Assembly: GCA_017621955.1 (NCBI GenBank) | Contig: JAGASB010000250.1 | Location: 1-13,238, forward strand | Direction of reading: 5' to 3' | DNA length: 13,238 nucleotides | Origin: Clostridia bacterium | GTDB taxonomy: Bacteria; Bacillota_A; Clostridia; Christensenellales; Borkfalkiaceae | In this document: in pieces, positions 7,548 to 12,795 of the stretch | Position numbering within the stretch: the first letter of the stretch is position 1 | Layout: the number at the start of each line of letters is the position of its first letter | Program-made: the position numbers and the translations under genes | The notes under the pieces: model-generated | What the model was told of the DNA's origin: nothing | The model's input: only the letters and a program-made list of their open reading frames with translations | Databases searched by the model: none

Positions 7548-8792
7548 ATGTCTAAAACAATTTATGTGTATGAAAATTGGAAAGGTATTCAGCCGAACAA
7601 AATTGGTGAGTTATACGTAGATTTTATCAAAGGGAAAGAAGTCTTTTCATTTGCATATGATGATGAATGGTTGGAAAATACTTTTGAAGCACGTCTTTTG
7701 GATCCCGACTTGATGTTATATAACGGGCGACAATATGCTCCTATGGGGAAAGAGATGTTTGGCGTTTTTAGTGATTCTTCGCCAGATGGATGGGGTCGTT
7801 TATTAATGGATAGAAGAGAAAGTATTTTGGCGCGCGAAGAAAATAGGAAGCCAAGAAAATTGACACAAAGCGATTATTTGCTAGGAGTATATGATTTGTC
7901 AAGAATGGGCGCATTGCGCTTTAAGACGGATGAAGATGGGGACTTTTTATCAAATGATAAAACAATGGCAGCTCCGCCCTGGACGAGTTTGCGAACATTA
8001 GAAGAAGCATCGCTTAATTTTGAAGAAGATGAAACTGCGCTTGATAAGAAATGGTTAAAACAGCTTATCGGACCAGGTTCTTCGTTGGGTGGTGCAAGAC
8101 CTAAAGCGTCCGTTGTAGACGTAGATGGTTCGTTATGGATTGCAAAATTTCCTTCAAAACGTGATACGTATAATATTGCAGCATGGGAAAAAGTCGTTCA
8201 TGATTTGGCTAAAATGATAGGCTTAAACGTTCCCGAATCAAGAATTGAAGGCTTTTCAAAATACGGGGATACGTTCTTGGTAAAAAGATTTGATAGGGAT
8301 GATGGTAAACGTATTCATTTTGCATCTGCTATGACAATGATAGGAAAGGTAGACGGGGAATCGTCGGAATCTAGTTACTTGGATTTAGTTGCATTTATTC
8401 GTGCAAACGGAGCAAGTCCAACTGAAGACTTGTTGGAACTTTGGAAACGTGTTGTGTTTAATATGTTGGTTTCCAACACGGATGACCATTTGAGAAATCA
8501 CGGGTTTATTCTTGATGATAACGGTTGGCGACTTTCTCCGCTTTACGACGTTAACCCTGTTTCCAATGGTGAATATTTATCGTTAAACGTAACAGAGAAC
8601 GATAGCCGTATTGATTTGAATTTGGCGATAGAAACGGCTAAATATTATGGTGTTTCTAATCAAAGGGCAAGAAAATATATAGAAGATGCGATGGGGATTG
8701 TTAATGAGAATTGGCATAAAATCGCAAAGCAATATGGTATTTCTAGAAGTTCAATTGAAGATATGAAGACTGCGTTTCTTGCAGAGTTTTAA
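7548..8792 (+). CDS. hipA: HipA-family serine/threonine kinase toxin
   Basis: A 414-aa protein, close to the usual HipA length of about 440. N-terminal residues 1-110 form the HipA N1/couple domain (TIYVYENWKGIQPNKIGELYVDF; later FGVFSDSSPDGWGRLLMDRR). The kinase core follows: the glycine-rich loop GSSLGGARPKA (about 177-187), which carries the position autophosphorylated in E. coli HipA; the catalytic motif N310-T-D312-D-H314-x2-N317; and the metal-binding YDVNP with D334. All key residues are present, so it should be active. E. coli HipA phosphorylates GltX and induces dormancy; the target here is unknown. AAGGGGG (7534-7540) is the ribosome site. Relatives also occur in defence islands. 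The codon choice (many TTG Leu) looks unlike the met genes. Confidence 0.93.
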   Translation: MSKTIYVYENWKGIQPNKIGELYVDFIKGKEVFSFAYDDEWLENTFEARLLDPDLMLYNGRQYAPMGKEMFGVFSDSSPDGWGRLLMDRRESILAREENRKPRKLTQSDYLLGVYDLSRMGALRFKTDEDGDFLSNDKTMAAPPWTSLRTLEEASLNFEEDETALDKKWLKQLIGPGSSLGGARPKASVVDVDGSLWIAKFPSKRDTYNIAAWEKVVHDLAKMIGLNVPESRIEGFSKYGDTFLVKRFDRDDGKRIHFASAMTMIGKVDGESSESSYLDLVAFIRANGASPTEDLLELWKRVVFNMLVSNTDDHLRNHGFILDDNGWRLSPLYDVNPVSNGEYLSLNVTENDSRIDLNLAIETAKYYGVSNQRARKYIEDAMGIVNENWHKIAKQYGISRSSIEDMKTAFLAEF

Positions 8793-8839
8793 TTAAAGCA
8801 AAAAATCGGATGGGGTTATAGCTCACCCGAAAAAATTTC

Positions 8840-8916
8840 TTCTTTGAAATTTTTGAGGCACGTGTCATAATCGCTTGAAAAAATAGTTACTCATTATAAC
8901 TATTGATTTCAAAGAA
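8840..8916 (+). other. Nested inverted repeats downstream of hipA
   Basis: TTCTTTGAAAT (8840-8850) pairs perfectly with ATTTCAAAGAA (8906-8916), and inside that AATAGTTA (8882-8889) pairs with TAACTATT (8897-8904). TTGAAA (8844-8849) and CATAAT (8866-8871) are 16 nt apart and may form a weak promoter for a short transcript ending at the 8976-9007 terminator. Otherwise this is the hipBA 3' UTR. I see no gene in 8793-9050. Confidence 0.4.
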
Positions 8917-8975
8917 ATATCAGAAATTAAAGATAATGCTTTCTTGAGTTGCTATAACGTAATGCACAATTGAAG

Positions 8976-9007
8976 ATCGAGCGGGTATACAACTCGCTCG
9001 ATTTTTT
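8976..9007 (+). terminator. Intrinsic terminator of hipBA
   Basis: ATCGAGCGGGT (8976-8986) pairs with ACTCGCTCGAT (8992-9002) with one G-U pair and a 5-nt loop, followed by six T. It lies 184 bases after the hipA stop and separates hipBA from the first RNA promoter. Confidence 0.88.
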
Positions 9008-9039
9008 AATAAACAGGAAAAGAAATTTTAATATATCCA

Positions 9040-9079
9040 CTCATTTGAAATTGACTTTATTTTTAAAAAGCCCTATAAT
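9040..9079 (+). promoter_or_regulatory. Promoter of structured RNA copy 1
   Basis: TTGACT (9051-9056), a 17-nt spacer and a consensus TATAAT (9074-9079). The predicted start near 9084-9087 coincides with the first paired bases of the RNA. The -35 region reads CTCATT-N4-ATTGAC, a degenerate form of the GTCAAT-N4-ATTGAC operator found at hipBA and copy 2 (four of six left-half bases match). Confidence 0.75.
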
Positions 9080-9083
9080 ATAA

Positions 9084-9307
9084 GCATACCACATTTTATT
9101 TATTATCATCAATACTCAAAATAGCGGTTTTTTGCCGTGAGAACACAACTTATCAAAAAGAATCACAAGGGGTATAATTTTGGTGGAATTATACCTTATC
9201 CGTTTACAATTTCCTTTGTGGTTTAGTTGTGGATGATAAATGAAGTGTGGTAGCTTACGAGAGGGTATATTCTGCGGATGCCGTCTCGAAAGGGGCGGCA
9301 TTCTTTT
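9084..9307 (+). ncRNA. Structured noncoding RNA, copy 1 (unrecognised family)
   Basis: There is no credible reading frame, but strong structure. P1 is 21 uninterrupted pairs (9087-9107 with 9232-9252, three G-U). A side hairpin follows (CTCA/TGAG and CGG/CCG, 9115-9141). P2 is CACAACT/AGTTGTG (9144-9150 with 9225-9231) and stacks directly on P1, making a three-way junction. P3 is CACAAGG with CCTTTGTG (9164-9170, 9213-9220). The apical hairpin P4 is 9171-9181 with 9185-9195, closed by a GGT loop. A single-stranded TTATCCGTTTA lies on the 3' side (9196-9206). After P1 come TTACGAGA and TATATTCT, shared with copy 2. It ends with a GAAA-capped terminator (9278-9301) and T-rich tail. It matches no RNA family I can name; 6S RNA was considered and does not fit well. 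Confidence 0.78.
9278..9307 (+). terminator. Terminator of RNA copy 1
   Basis: ATGCCGTCTC (9278-9287) pairs with GGGGCGGCAT (9292-9301) around a GAAA tetraloop, followed by TCTTTT. TCTCG at 9284-9288 can alternatively pair with the upstream CGAGA (9258-9262). Confidence 0.85.
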
Positions 9308-9336
9308 ATTGTTGATAATAAATTTGTTTGAGAGCA

Positions 9337-9376
9337 GTCAATTCAAATTGACATTTTATAGCAAAGCGGTTATAAT
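9337..9376 (+). promoter_or_regulatory. Promoter of RNA copy 2 with a HipB-like operator
   Basis: Consensus TTGACA (9348-9353), a 17-nt spacer and consensus TATAAT (9371-9376). The perfect palindrome GTCAATT-CA-AATTGAC (9337-9352) covers the -35 box. Its core GTCAAT-N4-ATTGAC is identical in half-sites, spacing and position relative to -35 to the hipBA operator at 7160-7175, which suggests a common repressor. Confidence 0.82.
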
Positions 9377-9381
9377 AGATA

Positions 9382-9588
9382 TGCTAAACTCAAAGACCTA
9401 TGTATGTAGGCAATCTCTTATTTGAATATTGATGCGAGTTACGGATATAATTCTGGTAGGATTATATCTCTTATCGTGTTTATCAAATCCGTGACTTTAT
9501 GTTCATTGGGAGATTGTAAACGAGTTTAGCAGCTTTACGAGAAAGGTATATTCTACGGGTGCCGTTCTCGAAAGAGGACGGCACTTTT
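9382..9588 (+). ncRNA. Structured noncoding RNA, copy 2 (paralogue of copy 1)
   Basis: Same architecture as copy 1 with mostly different bases in the helices. P1 GCTAAACTC/GAGTTTAGC (9383-9391, 9522-9530); side hairpin CCTA/TAGG (9397-9410); P2 CAATCTC/GAGATTG (9411-9417, 9510-9516); an extra helix TGAATA/TGTTCA (9423-9428, 9500-9505); P3 10 bp (9437-9446, 9487-9496); apical P4 TATAATTCT-GGT-AGGATTATA (about 9446-9466). The 3'-side asymmetric segment TTATCGTGTTTA (9471-9482) and the post-P1 elements TTACGAGA (9535-9542) and TATATTCT (9547-9554) match copy 1. The terminator has 11 bp and a GAAA loop. Helices kept while their sequence changes, plus a dedicated promoter and terminator, make a functional RNA very likely. 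The next gene is convergent, so this is not a leader. Confidence 0.82.
9559..9588 (+). terminator. Terminator of RNA copy 2
   Basis: GTGCCGTTCTC (9559-9569) pairs with GAGGACGGCAC (9574-9584) over 11 bp with a GAAA tetraloop, followed by TTTT. TTCTCG (9565-9570) can alternatively pair with CGAGAA (9538-9543). Readthrough would produce antisense RNA to the convergent XRE gene. Confidence 0.88.
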
Positions 9589-9592
9589 GTAT

Positions 9593-9626
9593 AAAGAAAA
9601 ACCGTCAAACAAAAGTGTTTAACGGT
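9593..9626 (-). terminator. Terminator of the minus-strand XRE gene, overlapping its stop
   Basis: On the minus strand AACCGTTAAACA (9626-9615) pairs with TGTTTGACGGTT (9611-9600 region) with one mismatch, followed by TTTTTCTTTA. The stem includes the last codons and stop of the gene. It lies back to back with the copy 2 terminator, so both convergent transcripts end within about 40 bases. Confidence 0.6.
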
Positions 9627-10065
9627 TGTCGCTTCTACCAAGTAAATAGTCCACGGATACATCGAAGTAATCACAAAGAATATCCAGTATTTCAAACGAA
9701 GGTAATTGATTTTTATTAAGCCATCTTGAAATATAGCTTTTATCGAAGTGACATTCTTGACTCACGCGGTAATGAGATTCTTCGCGCTCAGAGCATAATA
9801 AACGAAAGCGTTCACTGAAATTGCTTGGATTGGATGAACTCTCAAAATCATTAATATCTGTTTCGCCTAATAAGTAAGGAATAGAAACAATAAAGTAATC
9901 CGCTAATTTGGCGACGGTTCTGGGCTTGGGAACAATCCCGTAATTTAATGCGTTAGCCAATGAACGGTAGTCAACGCCCATTTTGCGATGAAGTTCAGAC
10001 CTTTTTGTTTCTTCTTCATCAATTAAGTCTTGTAATCGTTTTTGAAATTCAGTTGAAATCGCCAT
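9619..10065 (-). CDS. Double-HTH XRE-family transcriptional regulator
   Basis: A 148-aa cytoplasmic protein with two consecutive helix-turn-helix units that look like an internal duplication. The first is about 5-67, ending DYFIVSIPYLLGETD. The second is about 82-145 (FSERFRLLCSEREESHYRVSQECHFDKSYISRWLNKNQ split across its helices), ending DYFDVSVDYLLGRSD. The start at 10065 is preceded by a good minus-strand ribosome site, AAAGGGAG, seven bases upstream; an upstream in-frame ATG at 10101 lacks one. It is convergent with the tandem RNAs and divergent from the SLOG operon, so either could be its target. The AT-rich upstream gap contains TTATGCTAATGTATAAGC, with interleaved short inverted repeats, as a possible operator. 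Function beyond DNA binding cannot be assigned. Confidence 0.82.
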   Translation of the reverse strand: MAISTEFQKRLQDLIDEEETKRSELHRKMGVDYRSLANALNYGIVPKPRTVAKLADYFIVSIPYLLGETDINDFESSSNPSNFSERFRLLCSEREESHYRVSQECHFDKSYISRWLNKNQLPSFEILDILCDYFDVSVDYLLGRSDNR

Positions 10066-10200
10066 AATGCATCTCCCTTTAGTATGGTGTGTTAAAGCCA
10101 AAAGATACCATCTGGGAACATTATATAAAATTTTTTATCCGAAATAGTTATGCTAATGTATAAGCACACCTATTATATATAAAACAAGGAATGCGTTTAT

Positions 10201-10263
10201 ATGAGAGGATTTACAAAGAAATCACGAGAAGTTTGTTTTAATTTTACGGAAGACGAAAAATAG
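10201..10263 (+). CDS. Possible 20-aa leader or remnant ORF
   Basis: ATG 10201 opens a 20-codon frame, MRGFTKKSREVCFNFTEDEK, with AAGGA (10186-10190) ten bases upstream. The segment loosely resembles the start of MobC-like relaxosome proteins (a basic patch, then FxxTEDEK), so it could be the stub of a mobilisation gene. It could equally be a leader peptide before the hairpin at 10270-10310. It is too short to judge as coding. Confidence 0.25.
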   Translation: MRGFTKKSREVCFNFTEDEK

Positions 10264-10269
10264 GATAGC

Positions 10270-10310
10270 AGGAGTCAGGGGAAAACTTTTCATGTTTTTC
10301 TCTGGCTCCT
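10270..10310 (+). other. Strong 16-bp leader hairpin upstream of the SLOG gene
   Basis: AGGAGTCAGGGGAAAA (10270-10285) pairs with TTTTTCTCTGGCTCCT (10295-10310) with three G-U pairs and a 9-nt loop. Only nine bases separate it from the ribosome site GTGAGGAG (10319-10326). There is no downstream T-tract, so a simple terminator is unlikely. It could be an attenuator-like or translation-controlling structure, or a processing site. Confidence 0.6.
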
Positions 10311-10329
10311 TATGTATAGTGAGGAGATA

Positions 10330-10911
10330 ATGGAAGAAAAGGTTTGTTCTTTTTTTGGGCACCGAAAAATAGATGATTCGGTAGCGTTACGACAACGGAT
10401 ACAAAGCGAGATCGTTAATTTGATTGAGAACTATGGCGTTAACGTTTTTCTATTTGGCAGTAGAAGTGATTTTGATTCGCTTTGCCACGCGATTGTGACA
10501 GAGCTTAAAGAGAAATACCCGCATATACAAAGGCGGGCGTATACCTGTCGCAGTGAAACCTGCACTTTGGAAAAAGAACGTGCATATTGGGAAGGAATAT
10601 ATTCGTATTTTGAAAAACGCCCGGTTACGCTACTTGGAGTGGAAGAAGAGGTAGAGCATAAGAATAAATATACCGCAGGGAAAGCGCAATACGTTGAACG
10701 CAATCAAGCGATGATTAACGATAGCGATTTTTGCGTGTTTTATTATAATCCATATTATCAACCGCCGAGACGGAAATACTCCAAACGCTCGGTTGGGGAT
10801 TATCAACCTAAAAGTGGGACGCAGCTTGCTTTTGATTATGCCAATCAAAGGAAGCGCGGAGGAAAAGACTTAAGAATTATTAACGTTTATGAGGAAGAAA
10901 ATGAAAATTAA
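10330..10911 (+). CDS. SLOG-family (DUF1273/YpsA-like) predicted nucleotide-ligand-binding protein
   Basis: A 193-aa protein with the SLOG Rossmann-like signatures: CSFFGHRKI at 6-14; FLFGSRSDFD at 40-49; AQYVERNQAMINDSDF at 119-134; and SGTQLAFDYA at 162-171. SLOG domains are proposed to bind nucleotide-derived ligands, and some act as sensors in conflict systems or in phage and mobile elements. I choose ATG 10330, giving MEEKVCSFFGHR, because GAGGAG sits just before it (spacing three bases, rather short) and it matches the usual family N-terminus; ATG 10312 has no ribosome site. Its stop overlaps the next start by 11 bases, so it is the first gene of a three-gene operon with a surface protein and a Cys-repeat protein. 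Ligand and role are unknown. Confidence 0.82.
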   Translation: MEEKVCSFFGHRKIDDSVALRQRIQSEIVNLIENYGVNVFLFGSRSDFDSLCHAIVTELKEKYPHIQRRAYTCRSETCTLEKERAYWEGIYSYFEKRPVTLLGVEEEVEHKNKYTAGKAQYVERNQAMINDSDFCVFYYNPYYQPPRRKYSKRSVGDYQPKSGTQLAFDYANQRKRGGKDLRIINVYEEENEN

Positions 10912-12151
10912 GAAGAGAATAACGGCCATTATAGCTGGGATATTTTTAGCCGGTTCTTTCGGTACTCTCAATACACAAATTGCCAGCGCTGGCCAAGACG
11001 ATTTTATTATCCCTTATTATAACGGATATGTGGATGCGAGCGCAAGCATTGTATCCCAAAGTACCGTAATTGATATGAGTGGATATAACGGCGCAGGTGG
11101 AGTCGGTTTTGACGCAGGGATAATTGCTGCGACGTCGGAATATCAATTGAACGTGGAGCAAGATGGCGCTATTTTTTACTTACCCTATGCAGGCGTTGTT
11201 AAAGATTTGAATGAGATAAACGTGAAGGTGAACGGCTCTACCGTTACCCCCAAACGCATCTACGGGGATATGCCGTACTATTATGCTGGTTTAGGCGGCG
11301 ATAAGGATACGATTTTGGAAGCAATTTCCAGCGCGAAGCCATCGGTTTTGGAAGGAACGGGGAAACTTTACACCTTTGAAACATCCGTAGCGCCATTAGA
11401 GTATTCCTTTGCAAAGACAGAAACGCAAACAGTGTTGCATAGCGGGTTAAATTGGAGTAGCTACGGGGCAGACGGATATTCCATTAAGTACAATACGAAC
11501 ACGAACGAAGAATATCCTTATAAACTGTTCGTGACGGACGGGGAATTACAAAACTTTACATCGAACGTGGGATATGAAATTACGGATATTTCTTATAAAG
11601 ATTTTCTTGACTTCCACGTAGATGAGCTTATCGCTGAAATGGGGGAGGAATATAGGGAAATATTTTATAGTAATTTCAATCGGCAATTAGACGGGCAAGT
11701 GAAGGAAATGTATGATGTGTTTTATCATTACTCGGATTACGTCTTTGCGTTATTAAAAATTTCTTTGCCGGTTGGTACGGTGTCGATTGACGTCGGTACA
11801 AAAATAAAGCCAATGGTAAATGGGTTGTATAAACCGTATATTTACACGATAAGAACCGTGTCGGCATATCCACAAACCTGTTCGTATACCTTGACAATAA
11901 TACCATCAGAAAAACTTCCGTATTTGGTAGAACAGAATATAGGATTGGATGATTTCTCGTACGCGTCAAGTAAGCAAATCGAGGACGGCTACTATATAAT
12001 GAGTTCTGACAAGAAGCCCGATTACGCTCTTGATAATAACTCTAACAAAAATGATAAAGCGTGGATTTTATATTTAGGGCTCGGTTTAGGTGGAGTAATT
12101 TTGTTGGGGGCAGGTATTTATCTATTTGTAAGCTGGAGGAAATCAAAGTAG
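10901..12151 (+). CDS. Secreted, C-terminally membrane-anchored protein of unknown function
   Basis: A 416-aa protein I do not recognise. It has a classical signal peptide (MKIKKR, hydrophobic 7-22, predicted cleavage after ASA at 30) and a C-terminal membrane span (about 387-411) followed by WRKSK. About 355 residues would lie outside the cell, with a short cytoplasmic tail. There is no LPxTG motif. The ectodomain is rich in Tyr, Ser and Asp, has a single Cys (in the segment YPQTCSYTLTI) and looks mostly beta-structured in its first half, with a helical stretch around EYREIFYSNFNRQ. ATG 10901 is chosen because GAGGAAG (10891-10897) precedes it; ATG 10889 would also be in frame. It overlaps the SLOG gene and is two bases from the Cys-repeat gene. 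A cell-surface or element-exclusion role is possible, but nothing in the sequence proves it. Confidence 0.75.
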   Translation: MKIKKRITAIIAGIFLAGSFGTLNTQIASAGQDDFIIPYYNGYVDASASIVSQSTVIDMSGYNGAGGVGFDAGIIAATSEYQLNVEQDGAIFYLPYAGVVKDLNEINVKVNGSTVTPKRIYGDMPYYYAGLGGDKDTILEAISSAKPSVLEGTGKLYTFETSVAPLEYSFAKTETQTVLHSGLNWSSYGADGYSIKYNTNTNEEYPYKLFVTDGELQNFTSNVGYEITDISYKDFLDFHVDELIAEMGEEYREIFYSNFNRQLDGQVKEMYDVFYHYSDYVFALLKISLPVGTVSIDVGTKIKPMVNGLYKPYIYTIRTVSAYPQTCSYTLTIIPSEKLPYLVEQNIGLDDFSYASSKQIEDGYYIMSSDKKPDYALDNNSNKNDKAWILYLGLGLGGVILLGAGIYLFVSWRKSK

Positions 12152-12153
12152 GG

Positions 12154-12501
12154 ATGTACATAAGAGATTGGTTTATACGATGGCTTTTTGAATATGGGGA
12201 TAGAAAAAAATATAAAGGTTTGCCGCGCGGTTGTTGGAACTGTGAGGTTTTAGGGCTTTGTCGTAGACCAAAGGAAGAAGGCTGGAAATGTTATGACGGG
12301 TGCATGCTTATCAATGCAGAACTCGCATACAAATATGAAGGCTTACCAAAGGGGTGTTGGCGATGTCAGTATTTAACAGAATGCCGCAGACCTAAAGAGG
12401 AAGGCTGGAAATGTTATAATGGTTGTAGAGTTATCAAAGAAAAGGAAGAAAAAGAAAGGAAACTTATAGAAAAGCAAGAAAAGAAAAAAACCAAGAAATA
12501 G
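12154..12501 (+). CDS. Small protein with two tandem five-cysteine modules
   Basis: A 115-aa protein, cytosolic by sequence (no signal peptide). It contains two copies of a module of about 34 aa, offset by exactly 41 residues: YKGLPRGCWNCEVLGLC and YEGLPKGCWRCQYLTEC, each followed by RRPKEEGWKCY(D/N)GC. The Cys pattern C-x2-C-x5-C-x9-C-x3-C is kept exactly (C27, 30, 36, 46, 50 and C68, 71, 77, 87, 91). This suggests a zinc- or Fe-S-binding fold. The C-terminus is a charged Lys/Glu helix (KEKEEKERKLIEKQEKKKTKK in two parts). ATG 12154 lies two bases after the preceding stop; the nearest clear ribosome site, GGAGG (12135-12139), is 14 bases away, so coupling is likely. I do not know a named family for it. 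Confidence 0.78.
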   Translation: MYIRDWFIRWLFEYGDRKKYKGLPRGCWNCEVLGLCRRPKEEGWKCYDGCMLINAELAYKYEGLPKGCWRCQYLTECRRPKEEGWKCYNGCRVIKEKEEKERKLIEKQEKKKTKK

Positions 12502-12516
12502 AAGTAATTGTGTGAT

Positions 12517-12545
12517 GGGCAGTGAATTATCCTGCCCTTTTTTTT
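12517..12545 (+). terminator. Terminator of the SLOG operon
   Basis: GGGCAG (12517-12522) pairs with CTGCCC (12532-12537) around a 9-nt loop, followed by eight T. It lies 15 bases after the last stop codon of the operon. Confidence 0.9.
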
Positions 12546-12587
12546 GTTTTGTATTAAAATATTTATATAAATCTGCAATTATTATTA

Positions 12588-12604
12588 GGTTTTAACTTAA
12601 AACC
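12588..12604. repeat. Palindrome next to the sRNA promoter
   Basis: GGTTTTA (12588-12594) and TAAAACC (12598-12604) are perfect inverted repeats with a 3-base spacer, two bases upstream of the -35 box at 12607. A regulator site is possible. Confidence 0.4.
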
Positions 12605-12606
12605 AC

Positions 12607-12635
12607 TTGCTTAAAACTGATTTATTTGCTATAAT
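12607..12635 (+). promoter_or_regulatory. Promoter of a putative small RNA
   Basis: TTGCTT (12607-12612), a 17-nt spacer and consensus TATAAT (12630-12635). The expected start is near 12642, about 50 bases before a terminator and with no reading frame between. Confidence 0.65.
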
Positions 12636-12641
12636 AAAAAT

Positions 12642-12722
12642 ATAGAGTATCAGTTGTTTGCGTAAGGCAAAAAGTTATCCGAGTTACATAGTGTCTGAAA
12701 TTGTTTTTTCAGGCACTTTTTA
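12642..12722 (+). ncRNA. Putative small RNA of about 80 nt or regulated leader
   Basis: It is defined by the promoter at 12607-12635 and the intrinsic terminator GTGTCTGAA/TTCAGGCAC (12691-12699, 12708-12716, one G-U) followed by TTTTTATTTTT. The body has a small hairpin, TTTGC-GTAAG-GCAAA (12657-12671), and an unpaired stretch, AGTTATCCGAGTTAC. No ORF with a ribosome site is present. It could be a stand-alone sRNA, or a leader with a terminator that controls the gene at 12888. The sequence does not decide between them. Confidence 0.5.
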
Positions 12723-12727
12723 TTTTT
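12691..12727 (+). terminator. Terminator of the putative small RNA
   Basis: A 9-bp stem (12691-12699 with 12708-12716), an 8-nt loop and a long T-rich tail. Confidence 0.8.
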
Positions 12728-12733
12728 AATACG

Positions 12734-12788
12734 GCCTAATAGTAGGCAACAAAGCGTTCATTACATCATCCGTAGTGGGCGCTTTTTT
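12734..12788 (+). terminator. Second hairpin pair with intrinsic terminator
   Basis: A small hairpin, GCCTA/TAGGC (12734-12747), precedes AAAGCG-TT-CATTAC (12751-12764), which pairs with GTAGTG-GG-CGCTTT (12772-12785). A run of six T follows (12783-12788). I see no promoter of its own, so it would act on readthrough from 12607. Two terminators in series before the next gene suggest attenuation control. Confidence 0.6.
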
Positions 12789-12795
12789 ATATAGA

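Noticed and set aside
9084..9588. 6S RNA identity for the tandem RNAs
   Set aside because: Length and terminator are compatible, but a three-way junction with a 5' side hairpin, the tight GGT-capped apical stem and the conserved 3' segment do not fit the single-rod, open-promoter-like 6S fold. I could not run a covariance search, so this is not excluded absolutely.
9116..9695. Several 60-70 codon open frames on both strands over the RNA region (for example 9240-9425 plus, 9116-9301 and 9483-9695 minus)
   Set aside because: They cross terminators and promoters, lack ribosome sites and have no family features. The sequence is better explained by paired RNA helices.
12061..12153. Long N-terminal extension of the Cys-repeat protein
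   Set aside because: It lies within the membrane-span codons of the preceding gene in another frame. ATG 12154 fits the operon.
12200..12420. Tandem DNA repeat such as CRISPR in the Cys-repeat gene
   Set aside because: The similarity is at protein level (diverged codons, 123-nt period, two copies), consistent with a coding duplication.
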